Of a DNA stretch of 64,000 bases, positions 44,322 to 51,955 are shown piece by piece. Numbering within the stretch: position 1 is the first letter of the stretch; each line of letters starts with the position of its first letter. Made by a program: the position numbers and the translations under genes. The notes beneath the pieces are model-generated. The model was not told where the DNA came from. It made no database searches and was given only the letters and a program-made list of their open reading frames with translations. Where the stretch lies: NCBI RefSeq assembly GCF_001647675.1, contig NZ_CP015594.1:1984001-2048000 (forward strand), in the 5' to 3' direction. Source of the DNA: Acinetobacter sp. NCu2D-2. Its GTDB lineage: Bacteria; Pseudomonadota; Gammaproteobacteria; Pseudomonadales; Moraxellaceae.

Positions 44322-45134
44322 TTATGCATCTACCATTTGATCTGCAAGTGCAACAAACTGAGCAAGTGTCAAAGTTTCAGGGCGCGCCATCGGATCAACA
44401 CCTGCTTTTTCAAAACCATCTTCAACCAACATGCCTTTTAAGCTGTTACGCAATGTTTTACGACGTTGGGTAAAGACATGCGATACCAAACGTGCCAAAG
44501 CTTTTTCATTTTTTGCCACAATCGGTTTCACATCATAAGGCTCTAAACGGAATACCGCAGAAGTGACTTTTGGTGGTGGGTTAAATGAACCCGGTGGCAC
44601 TTCAAACAAGAATGTTGGCTTACAGTAATACTGAATCATCACCGACAAACGACCGTATTCTTTAGTATTTGGTTCTGCCGTAATACGATCGACCACTTCT
44701 TTTTGTAGCATGAAGTGCATGTCTTTAACTTTGTCACCAAATTCCAAGAGATGGAATAAAAGTGGTGTCGAAATGTTATACGGCAAGTTACCTACGACAC
44801 GCAGCGGACGACCATCAAACAGTTCCGTAAAGTCGTATTTCAATGCATCGGTTTCAACAATAGTCAAACGCTCAGGATGTGGCACACGACCCGGTAAACC
44901 TGCTGCCAAATCACGGTCAAGTTCAATCACGGTCAATGCATCACATTCACCGATTAAAGGCGAGGTTAAAGCAGCCAAACCTGGGCCGATCTCAACAATA
45001 TTGTCACCTGTACGCGGATTCACTGAACGTACAATTTTGGCAATGACACGTTGGTCATGTAAGAAGTTTTGACCAAAACGCTTACGCGTGTGATGCCCTT
45101 CATCTTTTGGGTTTAAGGCATTAATCTGATACAT
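44322..45134 (-). CDS. rsmA: 16S rRNA (adenine(1518)-N6/adenine(1519)-N6)-dimethyltransferase RsmA/KsgA
   Basis: RsmA dimethylates A1518 and A1519 in the 16S helix 45 hairpin, a late check in 30S assembly. Seen: KRFGQNFLHDQRVI at about residues 18-31 (the family opener), SAM-binding VEIGPGLAALT, VIELDRDLA, and the catalytic NLPYNIST motif (NLPY), then the C-terminal helical domain with FTQRRKTLRNSLKG. Length 270 is typical. It sits 32 bases after pdxA and runs directly into apaH. Confidence 0.96.
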   Translation of the reverse strand: MYQINALNPKDEGHHTRKRFGQNFLHDQRVIAKIVRSVNPRTGDNIVEIGPGLAALTSPLIGECDALTVIELDRDLAAGLPGRVPHPERLTIVETDALKYDFTELFDGRPLRVVGNLPYNISTPLLFHLLEFGDKVKDMHFMLQKEVVDRITAEPNTKEYGRLSVMIQYYCKPTFLFEVPPGSFNPPPKVTSAVFRLEPYDVKPIVAKNEKALARLVSHVFTQRRKTLRNSLKGMLVEDGFEKAGVDPMARPETLTLAQFVALADQMVDA

Positions 45135-45166
45135 AAAAGATGTTCCAACGTGTAATTAAGACAAGA

Positions 45167-46141
45167 TCACTGACGCGCTAAATCGAGCGCCAAGTCCACA
45201 GCCACATGTAAGCTCGAGCTTTTCGCAAGTCCTGTACCTGCGAGGGAGAGTGCTGTGCCATGATCGACAGAAGTGCGAATAAACGGTAAGCCCAAAGTAA
45301 TATTAATGGCTTCACCAAATCCTTGCGATTTTAACACAGGTAAGCCTTGATCGTGATACATGGCTAAAACTGCATCGGCATCTTTTAGATTTTCAGGGGT
45401 AAATAAAGTATCAGCAGGAAGGCTCAGACTCATATTAATCCCCTGCGCGCGATATGTTTCAAGCACAGGATTGATCACTTCAATCTCTTCCATACCCAAA
45501 TAACCGCCCTCACCTGCATGTGGGTTTAAACCACAGACGAGAATGTGTGGATGTTCAATCTTGAATTTTGATTTTAAATCATGAATGAGTATGTCGATGA
45601 CTTGATGCAAACGTTCGGGGGTAATCGCATCTGCCACTGCACGAAGCGGTAAATGTGTCGTTGCAAGCGCCACACGTAAGGTTTTGGTCGCAAGCATCAT
45701 CACTACTCGTGGTACACCAGCAAATTCTTGATAGAACTCGGTATGACCGCTGAAATGAATCCCGGCATCATTGATGACAGACTTTTGCACCGGTGCGGTT
45801 GCCACACCGACGCTTTTGCCTGTCATGGCATAGTCAGCAGATCGACGCAGTTGTTCAAGGACATAGGCTGCATTTTGTGCATTCAACTCGCCTAATACCA
45901 CTGGGGTATTTAAAGGTACATGCTCGACGTAGAGCTGACCTTTTAGAGAAGATTCAGTTTGTCCACGATATTCAACAAATTCAACATCTGTTTTAAGCTG
46001 GGCTGCACGTGTCTGTAACAAGCTAAGGTCTGCAAGTACGACAATCGGTCGTTCATCAACACGATCTGCCAAACTCAAGCAAATGTCAGGACCAATACCA
46101 GCAGGCTCACCACTGGTTACATATAAAGGCAGCATAGTCAT
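45167..46141 (-). CDS. pdxA: 4-hydroxythreonine-4-phosphate dehydrogenase PdxA
   Basis: PdxA oxidises 4-phosphohydroxy-L-threonine in the DXP-dependent pyridoxal-phosphate pathway. Seen: SGEPAGIGPDI at the N-terminus, the metal-ligand histidines in GHTEFYQE, GLNPHAGEGG and MYHDQGLPVLK, and TSVDHGTALSLAG near the C-terminus. All three metal-binding His are present. The length is 322-324 residues depending on start: ATG 46135 has GAG seven bases upstream and is slightly better than ATG 46141. It leads the pdxA-rsmA-apaH operon; surA and lptD, often upstream of pdxA, are not here. Confidence 0.95.
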   Translation of the reverse strand: MTMLPLYVTSGEPAGIGPDICLSLADRVDERPIVVLADLSLLQTRAAQLKTDVEFVEYRGQTESSLKGQLYVEHVPLNTPVVLGELNAQNAAYVLEQLRRSADYAMTGKSVGVATAPVQKSVINDAGIHFSGHTEFYQEFAGVPRVVMMLATKTLRVALATTHLPLRAVADAITPERLHQVIDILIHDLKSKFKIEHPHILVCGLNPHAGEGGYLGMEEIEVINPVLETYRAQGINMSLSLPADTLFTPENLKDADAVLAMYHDQGLPVLKSQGFGEAINITLGLPFIRTSVDHGTALSLAGTGLAKSSSLHVAVDLALDLARQ

Positions 46142-46377
46142 CTCAATCTATTCAGATACAGCTTAATTATAACGCGATCAGAACCTGCTGTTTGTAGCTA
46201 AATATCAAGCTTTTATATCTATAAGTAGAGATTAGGCATAGTCACTGATCGGCTCTGACATTTTTATGTATATTTTTTCTTCCTTTCTATGCCGACATTG
46301 TATAAAATATAGCGCTTGAAATTTTACTTTTTCATTTGTGATTCTAGGCTACATCGTTTAGAATCGCGTCTCCTTTT

Positions 46378-46426
46378 GTTTGGACAGATTCCATAGTCCA
46401 AACCAACTATAATAGGTAGTGGTTTA
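46378..46426 (+). promoter_or_regulatory. candidate autoregulatory leader of rplM-rpsI with two alternative hairpins
   Basis: Hairpin 1 pairs GTTTGGAC (46378-46385) with GTCCAAAC (46396-46403). Hairpin 2 pairs AAACC-ACTA (46400-46409, one bulged A) with TAGTGGTTT (46417-46425) and exposes or hides the AGG ribosome-binding site (46414-46416) in its loop, two bases before the ATG at 46427. They share 46400-46403, so they exclude each other. Repression of the E. coli rplM operon by L13 is known; the match in mechanism here is inference. Confidence 0.5.
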
Positions 46427-46855
46427 ATGAAAACTCTCAGCGCTAAGCCAGCTGAAGTTCAACACGACTGGTACGTTGTTGATGCTTCTGGCAAAACTTT
46501 AGGTCGCCTTGCGACTGAAATCGCTCGTCGTTTACGCGGTAAGCACAAAACTTCTTATACTCCTCACGTTGACACTGGCGATTACATCGTTGTTATTAAC
46601 GCTGAACAAGTTCAAGTGACTGGTAAAAAATCACTTGATAAGAAATATTATCGCCACACTGGTTTCCCTGGTGGTATCCGTGAAACTAATTTCGAAAAAT
46701 TAGTTGCTCACAAACCAGAAGAAATCTTCCAACGTGCTGTTAAAGGCATGTTACCAAAAGGTCCTCTTGGTTATGCAATGATCAAGAAAATGAAAGTGTA
46801 CGCTGGTACTGAGCATCCTCATACAGCTCAACAGCCACAAGTTTTGGACATCTAA
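46427..46855 (+). CDS. rplM: 50S ribosomal protein L13
   Basis: L13 is an early-assembling 50S protein binding 23S rRNA domains I, II and VI. Seen: 142 residues opening [20 protein letters not shown], with the [16 protein letters not shown] motif and the family signature region [19 protein letters not shown], matching E. coli length exactly. It is the first gene of the rplM-rpsI operon, 12 bases before rpsI. Confidence 0.98.
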   Translation: MKTLSAKPAEVQHDWYVVDASGKTLGRLATEIARRLRGKHKTSYTPHVDTGDYIVVINAEQVQVTGKKSLDKKYYRHTGFPGGIRETNFEKLVAHKPEEIFQRAVKGMLPKGPLGYAMIKKMKVYAGTEHPHTAQQPQVLDI

Positions 46856-46867
46856 GGGATACAGCAC

Positions 46868-47254
46868 ATGGCTACTAACTATGGTACAGGTCGCCGTAAG
46901 ACCGCAACTGCACGTGTTTTCCTATCAGCTGGTACTGGTAAACTCGTTATTAACAACCGTTCTTTAGAACAATACTTCGGTCGTGAGACTGCTCGTATGG
47001 TTGTTAACCAACCGCTTGAGCTTCTTGAAGCGACTAACAAATATGACCTTTACATCACTGTTGCTGGTGGTGGTATCGGTGGTCAAGCAGGCGCTATCCG
47101 TCACGGTATTACTCGTGCATTGATCGCTTCTGACGAAACTTTAAAACCTGCTCTTCGTCAAGCTGGTTTCGTTACTCGTGATGCTCGTGAAGTTGAACGT
47201 AAGAAACTTGGTTTACGTAAAGCTCGTAAACGTCCACAATTCTCTAAACGTTAA
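46868..47254 (+). CDS. rpsI: 30S ribosomal protein S9
   Basis: S9 sits in the 30S head, and its basic tail reaches the P-site tRNA. Seen: [15 protein letters not shown] at the start, [19 protein letters not shown] in the centre, and the ending [17 protein letters not shown] with the invariant C-terminal Lys-Arg. Length 128 is typical. The ribosome-binding site AAGGGATA precedes the ATG. A terminator follows 20 bases later, and an IS3-family element lies just after it. Confidence 0.98.
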   Translation: MATNYGTGRRKTATARVFLSAGTGKLVINNRSLEQYFGRETARMVVNQPLELLEATNKYDLYITVAGGGIGGQAGAIRHGITRALIASDETLKPALRQAGFVTRDAREVERKKLGLRKARKRPQFSKR

Positions 47255-47274
47255 TTCGTTTTCCGAATTCGGAC

Positions 47275-47307
47275 AAAAAAGCCTTGGTTTATCCAAGGCT
47301 TTTTTTA
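47275..47307 (+). terminator. terminator of rplM-rpsI
   Basis: AAAAAAGCCTTGG pairs with CCAAGGCTTTTTT around TTTAT, followed by seven T residues. Confidence 0.92.
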
Positions 47308-47359
47308 TGCTTATCATGTCCCGTCCTGAAATAAGTTTACACCTTAAGAGACTTATTTT

Positions 47360-47749
47360 ATGGAACATAAACGAGAACAACGAGTTAAACGTACACAACG
47401 TGACTATAGCTTTGCCTTTAAAATGATGGTGGTACATGAAGTAGAAAAAGGGCAAATTACTTATAAGCAAGCTCAGGCAAAATATGGTATTCAAGGAAGA
47501 TCAACTGTGCTGGTATGGTTACGCAAGCACGGACAACAGGACTGGACTTCGAATATGCCGACTTCTTCTAAACGCCAATTGACACCCCAACAACGAATCC
47601 GCCAATTAGAAAAGCAGTTAGCCGCAGAAAAGCTTAAAACTGAATTTATTCAGGATGTGATTTATCACATTGATAAAGAATGTGGGACTGATCTTGGAAA
47701 AAAGTATACCGAGCACGTTTCAAAGATTGGCAAAGCCAAAGAAGACTAA
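47360..47749 (+). CDS. IS3-family transposase OrfA
   Basis: OrfA provides DNA binding and the leucine-zipper oligomerisation of IS3 transposases. Seen: 129 residues with a helix-turn-helix (VHEVEKGQITYKQAQAKYGI, abbreviated, then STVLVWLRKHG) and a C-terminal heptad region (RIRQLEKQLAAEKLKTEFIQ). The frame of orfB runs -1 relative to it and stays open upstream as far as the end of orfA, so a programmed -1 frameshift near AAAGAAG (about 47738-47744) could make the OrfAB fusion. The heptamer is not the ideal A6G, so efficiency is uncertain. Confidence 0.92.
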   Translation: MEHKREQRVKRTQRDYSFAFKMMVVHEVEKGQITYKQAQAKYGIQGRSTVLVWLRKHGQQDWTSNMPTSSKRQLTPQQRIRQLEKQLAAEKLKTEFIQDVIYHIDKECGTDLGKKYTEHVSKIGKAKED

Positions 47750-47772
47750 GCGTTTCACGTTATTGTCAGTGG

Positions 47773-48582
47773 TTGGGAATCACCCGACAAGCTTATTATC
47801 AAGCAGAAAAACGTGCTCAAATGACTGCACAAGCAACTGAACAAATACTTGAGTTGGTTATGGAATATCGCTGTCTCATGCCAAGTATCGGAACACGTAA
47901 GCTGTATTGGCTTATTAAAGGCAAATTGTTGCAACGTGGTTTAAAGTGTGGACGGGATCAGTTATTTAAAATATTGAAAGAAAATAACTTATTGATTCGC
48001 CCTAAGCGTTGCTATACAAAAACTACGGATAGCAAGCATTGGATGAAGAAGCATCCAAATTTATTAAAGGATTATTCAGCAGTGCAAGCCAATGAAGTCT
48101 TTGTTAGTGATATTACCTATGTTGAGAGTGCTGAAGGTGTGCATTATTTATCCTTGGTGACAGATGCTTATACCCGACAGATTAAAGGTTATAAGTTATC
48201 GAATGATATGCGTGCGGAGAATGTTGTGCAGGCTCTACATATGGCGATGCAGCAAGCGACAGATCGAGCGACTAGGATGATTCATCATTCAGATAGAGGT
48301 GCTCAATATTGCTCTGAGCTATATCAATCGGCATTGCGCCATTATGGGATATGTCCTTCCATGACAGATGGCAAGGACTGTTATCAGAATGCATTAGCAG
48401 AGCGAATTAATGGAATATTAAAGCAGGAGTTTTTAACCACGCGATGTCAAACCATGAAGGAGTTAGATCACTTAATTGCGGAATCTATCATGATTTACAA
48501 TTGTTATAGACCGCATTTAAGTTTAAATATGAACACCCCGAATCAGATGTATGAGCAAACAAAAACCGAGCTAATTGCTTAA
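47773..48582 (+). CDS. IS3-family transposase OrfB (DDE integrase domain)
   Basis: OrfB carries the catalytic core (rve domain). Seen: an HTH_21-like start (SVSRYCQWLGITRQAYY, whose first part lies before the nominal TTG start), LNSILKE-like KILKENNLLIRPKR, the first Asp in VFVSDITYVE, the second in MIHHSDRGAQYCS, and Glu 35 residues later in NALAERINGILKQEF, a full DDE triad. The product is probably made as an OrfAB fusion. The nominal TTG start at 47773 is likely not used alone. The gene is intact. Confidence 0.93.
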   Translation: MGITRQAYYQAEKRAQMTAQATEQILELVMEYRCLMPSIGTRKLYWLIKGKLLQRGLKCGRDQLFKILKENNLLIRPKRCYTKTTDSKHWMKKHPNLLKDYSAVQANEVFVSDITYVESAEGVHYLSLVTDAYTRQIKGYKLSNDMRAENVVQALHMAMQQATDRATRMIHHSDRGAQYCSELYQSALRHYGICPSMTDGKDCYQNALAERINGILKQEFLTTRCQTMKELDHLIAESIMIYNCYRPHLSLNMNTPNQMYEQTKTELIA

Positions 48583-48627
48583 CTCGGTTTGAAGTGGAAT
48601 ACTGTCAATCTATTTCAGGACAAGACA

Positions 48628-48782
48628 TCATTGTTGATGAACGTCCTCACCCCATACACCCTCATGGCACCAATACGATTTCGTCAAATAGTAATTTAAA
48701 CAGCCAATTACAATTAATAAAACCCAAAATAAGACCTGTATTAGCATTGAAAGACCCTCTTGTTGTTTTATATCGTGCTTAG
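48628..48782 (+). pseudogene. right part of a possible 53-aa small gene split by the IS3 element
   Basis: If the element and one TCA copy are removed, ATG CTT ATC at 47307-47315 joins this stretch to give one uninterrupted 53-residue frame beginning MLIIVDERPHPIHPHG and ending DPLVVLYRA at TAG 48782. That start overlaps the T run of the rpsI terminator and has no ribosome-binding site, so the original gene is doubtful. I do not recognise the peptide. Confidence 0.35.
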
Positions 48783-48858
48783 ATCATCTACCGACAGTCC
48801 GTGCTTTTTCAGTTGAATTTTAGTATCCTATTCCATTCACTAATCATTGCATCGGAAT

Positions 48859-49512
48859 ATGTCTGTCGAAACAACTCAAATTCAAGGCATTACACTTTAT
48901 AGCCATGCTGATGACTTTCGCTCTCATTGGATCCGCTATGTCCTCACCGAGAAACAAATCAAATATAACTTGATCGTCGTCGATGAAGATGATGAAGATC
49001 TTGCCAGTTTAAATCCGTATAATCAGTTACCTATGCTGATTGAAAATGATCTCAAACTCTTTAATACCAATATCATTTCAGAATATATTGATGATCGCTA
49101 TCGACAGAATAAGTTATATGCCGATGCACCAATGCCGAGAGCAGAACAACGACAATATATTTGGCGTTTTGAAAATGATTGGTTAAAACTTGCAGATATT
49201 ATGCTGCGTCATCCAGATACGCTTGATCAGCAGCAAATGAAAAAAGCGCAAAAACAGCTACAAGATATTCTGATTTCACTGACGCCGCTGTTTCAGCATT
49301 TTCCTTATTTTATGTCAGAGCATTTTAGTATTTTGGACTGCATGCTTGCACCAATCTTTATTCGTTTAAACAGTATGGGAATTCATCTTCCTGTACAGCA
49401 ATGCAGACCATTTCATTTGTATTGTCAGCGTATTTTCAGTCGTCCTGCTTTCATCAAATCCATGACCATGCAGGAAAAAAATCGCTTCCAAACATTATTA
49501 CCGAAACAGTAG
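48859..49512 (+). CDS. sspA: stringent starvation protein A (GST-fold)
   Basis: SspA is a glutathione-S-transferase-fold protein that binds RNA polymerase and alters transcription in starvation and acid stress. Seen: an N-terminal thioredoxin-like half (ITLYSHADDFRSHWIRYVL and NPYNQLPMLIENDLKLFNTNIISEYID in part), with the Pro and SEYI elements, then an all-helical C-terminal half. Length 217. I start at ATG 48859, after TCGGAA; an earlier TTG at 48847 is unlikely. It is followed 9 bases later by sspB, the normal SspA-SspB pair. Confidence 0.9.
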   Translation: MSVETTQIQGITLYSHADDFRSHWIRYVLTEKQIKYNLIVVDEDDEDLASLNPYNQLPMLIENDLKLFNTNIISEYIDDRYRQNKLYADAPMPRAEQRQYIWRFENDWLKLADIMLRHPDTLDQQQMKKAQKQLQDILISLTPLFQHFPYFMSEHFSILDCMLAPIFIRLNSMGIHLPVQQCRPFHLYCQRIFSRPAFIKSMTMQEKNRFQTLLPKQ

Positions 49513-49521
49513 AGAATATTC

Positions 49522-49950
49522 ATGTCTGAACAAGAAATCCAACTTACACCGACACGTCCCTATATGGCTCGCGCAATTTATGAATGGATCTGTGACAATA
49601 ACTTAACACCTTATCTTTTGGTCGATGCCACAATTCCAAATACAATGGTGCCAGAGCAATTTATTAAAGATGGTCAAATTGTCTTAAATATCGCTCCACA
49701 CGCTGTACATGCGTTACACATGAGTAATGATGCCATCACCTTCTCTGCACGCTTTGGTGGTGTTTCACGTGATATCTATGTACCGATCTCAGCTGTAATT
49801 GGCATCTATGCACGAGAAAATGGTCAAGGTCTTTTCTTTGATCCAAATGAATATCAGCATACACAAATTGAATCAGATGCTTTAGAATCAGAAGCACAAG
49901 AAACAGTTGAAAAACCTAAGAAAAAACCAAGCCTAAGATTATTAGATTAA
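49522..49950 (+). CDS. sspB: ClpXP protease specificity-enhancing factor SspB
   Basis: SspB tethers ssrA-tagged proteins to the ClpX ATPase for degradation. Seen: TPTRPYMARAIYEWICDNNLTPY at the start (in part), VPEQFIKDGQIVLNI, ITFSARFGGVSRDIYVPISAV in the substrate-binding fold, then a flexible acidic linker and a C-terminal ClpX-docking tail ending KPSLRLLD, which matches the known docking peptide of the family. Length 142. It is the second gene of sspA-sspB. Confidence 0.95.
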   Translation: MSEQEIQLTPTRPYMARAIYEWICDNNLTPYLLVDATIPNTMVPEQFIKDGQIVLNIAPHAVHALHMSNDAITFSARFGGVSRDIYVPISAVIGIYARENGQGLFFDPNEYQHTQIESDALESEAQETVEKPKKKPSLRLLD

Positions 49951-49966
49951 AACATGGAGTAAGTGA

Positions 49967-50614
49967 ATGGCTTTTGATTTAGTACAATATTTTGTTGAAC
50001 AAGTAGAATCTCAAAAGCCTGAGCTTCTAGCACAATATACGAGACAGGAACGTCGTCGTTTAAGTGCAGAGATTAATGCGCTCAGTTTAGGTAAATTGAT
50101 CAGTGAATGGCGTCTAAATTCCAACAAGGTGTATCACGAAATCATTCATCCTGATGACTTATATGTTGAAGAAATTGCACGTCATTTAAGTACTTCAAAA
50201 AACAATAAATCAGAGTTAAGCCATGCAGTGCTAGAGCAAAGTATTTTTCAAACTTTGCAGCTTCAATTATTAGAACTAAAACAATTACATGATACTGGTG
50301 GACATAATCTCCATAGCATTCAAGAATTACTCTTAGGTCAAATTGAACATTTATCTGGTCAGGCTGATGATTGGGTTTGGTTAACAAACGACCTAATAGA
50401 ATTAGTCGGTTCTAAACCTATCATTGAAGAGACGTTATCATTAGATGAGTCTTTAAAGGAGTTTAATCAAATGGTCAGCCAAAATCATACGACTGATGTA
50501 GATACAGTAAATACAACAGCTTCAGTTCCAACTTGGTCGAAAGTAGTTGAACCAATTGTTTCAATTGTCATTCTATGGATCTTATATGGTGCGCTAAGTA
50601 ATATCTTTGCTTAA
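49967..50614 (+). CDS. hypothetical tail-anchored protein downstream of sspB (215 aa)
   Basis: I do not recognise the family. Seen: a mainly helical charged protein opening MAFDLVQYFVEQVESQKPEL with a basic RQERRRLSAE segment, Leu-rich amphipathic helices around 85-115 (ILEQSIFQTLQLQLLELKQL-like), and one C-terminal membrane helix (VEPIVSIVILWILYGALSNIF, truncated here), so it would be anchored with its bulk in the cytoplasm. It lies 16 bases after sspB and is probably cotranscribed with sspA-sspB, which makes a role in stress or proteolysis possible. A terminator follows. Confidence 0.65.
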   Translation: MAFDLVQYFVEQVESQKPELLAQYTRQERRRLSAEINALSLGKLISEWRLNSNKVYHEIIHPDDLYVEEIARHLSTSKNNKSELSHAVLEQSIFQTLQLQLLELKQLHDTGGHNLHSIQELLLGQIEHLSGQADDWVWLTNDLIELVGSKPIIEETLSLDESLKEFNQMVSQNHTTDVDTVNTTASVPTWSKVVEPIVSIVILWILYGALSNIFA

Positions 50615-50631
50615 AAACATAATATTTAATT

Positions 50632-50662
50632 AAAAAAACCTGCATATATGCAGGTTTTTTTA
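50632..50662 (+). terminator. terminator of the sspA-sspB operon
   Basis: AAAAAAACCTGCA and TGCAGGTTTTTTT make a near-perfect palindrome around TATA. Confidence 0.88.
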
Positions 50663-50671
50663 ATTTGTAAT

Positions 50672-51710
50672 GGCTTTGTTGCACAAAGATTTGAAATGCA
50701 AAGCGCCCCTAATTGAGCCAAATTTAAGGCGTAACTTGGGTAAGTGGTCGACCTAATTCCGTAAATCTGTTGAGGACTGCTACACGTGCATGAATTTCAT
50801 TCACCTGACTAGGAAAGCTTCTTGCCATTAATTTATCGCCTAATAATTTGATGCAATGCATCTTGGTTTCCACCAAACTGCGGCGATGATAGCCTGACCA
50901 TTTTTTCCATAATGTCCTGCCTAAACGTTTAACTGTTCGAAGTAATTCATTTCGCTCTAGCGAGCTACTCTTTGTATCTTTCCATGGTTTCGCATTTTTT
51001 CTAGGTGGAATCACCGCATGTGCTTGCCGATCTGCAATGACCTGACGGCATTGCTTGGTGTCATAAGCTCCATCGGTATAAACAGAGTCAATCTGCTCAT
51101 CTTGTGGAATCTGATTAAGTAAATCACCAAGCACCTGTGAATCACTGACATTATTGGTTGTGAGCTGAATAGCGCGTATTTGTAGGGTTTTGGCATCTAT
51201 ACCAATATGTAGTTTACGCCATTGGCGACGATATTCAGCTCCATGTTTCTTACGTTTCCATTCGCCCTCACCTAGAAACTTCATGCCTGTAGAGTCTACG
51301 AGTAGATGCAGCCCATCGCTACTTTTTTGGTAGCTGATTGCAATATCAATATGCTTTTGTCTTCTACAAAGCGTACTGTAATCTGGTGCGGTCCAATTTA
51401 ATCCGCAAAGTTTAATCAGACTTTGCACAAAGCCAGTGACCATACGTAAAGATAGACGGAATAAGGATTTAATCATTAAGCAGCATTGGATAGCTGCGTC
51501 GGAGTAGGTTTGATTTCGCCCTTGTTTGCCTTTTGATGGAGCATACCATTGCGTAGCAGGATCAAACCAAATGGCAATATTTCCGCGACTCATGAGTGCT
51601 CGGTTATATGCGGGCCAATTGGTTGTGCGGTAGATTTTGTGTGTAGGCTTCTTCATTTGAAAATTATATCGCTGAAAAAGCCTTTACAGATAGGTTTGTG
51701 CAACAAAGCC
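50672..51710 (-). mobile_element. complete IS5-family (IS903-group) insertion sequence (1039 bp), no target duplication
   Basis: The ends are perfect 16-bp inverted repeats: GGCTTTGTTGCACAAA at 50672-50687 and its complement at 51695-51710, similar to IS903-group ends. The flanks (TTTGTAAT on the left, CTTTAGATG on the right) do not match, whereas the group usually makes 9-bp duplications, so a deletion or recombination after insertion is likely. The transposase on the minus strand is intact. Confidence 0.92.
50724..51656 (-). CDS. IS5-family DDE transposase (IS903 group)
   Basis: The enzyme moves the surrounding element. Seen: 310 residues with the DUF4372/IS5-type N-terminus (THKIYRTTNWPAYNRAL, WFDPATQWYAP), GLNWTAPDYSTLCRR, first Asp in LLVDSTGMKFLGEGEW, second in SVYTDGAYDTKQC, and the Glu in RRSLVETKMHCIKLLG, giving a full DDE triad. 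There is no frameshift. The start ATG at 51656 lies just inside the right inverted repeat region. Confidence 0.94.
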   Translation of the reverse strand: MKKPTHKIYRTTNWPAYNRALMSRGNIAIWFDPATQWYAPSKGKQGRNQTYSDAAIQCCLMIKSLFRLSLRMVTGFVQSLIKLCGLNWTAPDYSTLCRRQKHIDIAISYQKSSDGLHLLVDSTGMKFLGEGEWKRKKHGAEYRRQWRKLHIGIDAKTLQIRAIQLTTNNVSDSQVLGDLLNQIPQDEQIDSVYTDGAYDTKQCRQVIADRQAHAVIPPRKNAKPWKDTKSSSLERNELLRTVKRLGRTLWKKWSGYHRRSLVETKMHCIKLLGDKLMARSFPSQVNEIHARVAVLNRFTELGRPLTQVTP

Positions 51711-51871
51711 CTTTAGATGCTGAAAATGGTAAAGCCATCCTATCAGCCGTACCTGCACCTAAACATCCTATGATCATTGTCGCACTTACTGAGAAAGATA
51801 TTCTACTAGGGCAAGCTTTGTATGCACTTAAAGCTGCTACACAATCAATATCAGCTGCTGATATCTCATAA
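51711..51871 (+). pseudogene. 3' fragment of an unknown gene, cut by the IS5 element
   Basis: An open frame continues from the IS5 right end to TAA at 51869-51871: PLDAENGKAILSAVPAPKHP, then MIIVALTEKDILLGQALYAL and KAATQSISAADIS. Codon use looks like a real gene of this genome. No start codon or upstream part exists in the window, so this is a decapitated tail. A good terminator follows it. I do not recognise the family. Confidence 0.6.
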
Positions 51872-51902
51872 ACACTCATCTTTCTTAGTTTTTAAATTAC
51901 TT

Positions 51903-51927
51903 AACCTAGCGAATGCTAGGTTTTTTA
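51903..51927 (+). terminator. terminator of the truncated gene
   Basis: AACCTAGC pairs with GCTAGGTT around GAAT, followed by six T residues; it belonged to the gene now cut by IS5. Confidence 0.8.
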
Positions 51928-51955
51928 ATTAAATACCTCTTTTAATTTATACGCA

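Larger units (their letters stand above)
47317..48627 (+). mobile_element. complete IS3-family insertion sequence (1311 bp)
   Basis: Terminal inverted repeats of 17 bases with two mismatches: TGTCCCGTCCTGAAATA at 47317-47333 and the complement of TGTCTTGTCCTGAAATA at 48611-48627, with the TG...CA ends usual for IS3. A 3-bp target duplication TCA flanks both sides (47314-47316 and 48628-48630). Two overlapping-frame genes, orfA and orfB, are intact. The element inserted right after the rpsI terminator. Confidence 0.92.

Noticed and set aside
47178..47426. 82-residue frame over the end of rpsI and the IS3 left end
   Set aside because: It overlaps rpsI in another frame and crosses the terminator and the IS boundary, so it is a chance frame.
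51664..51879. 71-residue minus-strand frame
   Set aside because: It is antisense to the better-supported gene tail and runs into the IS5 end.
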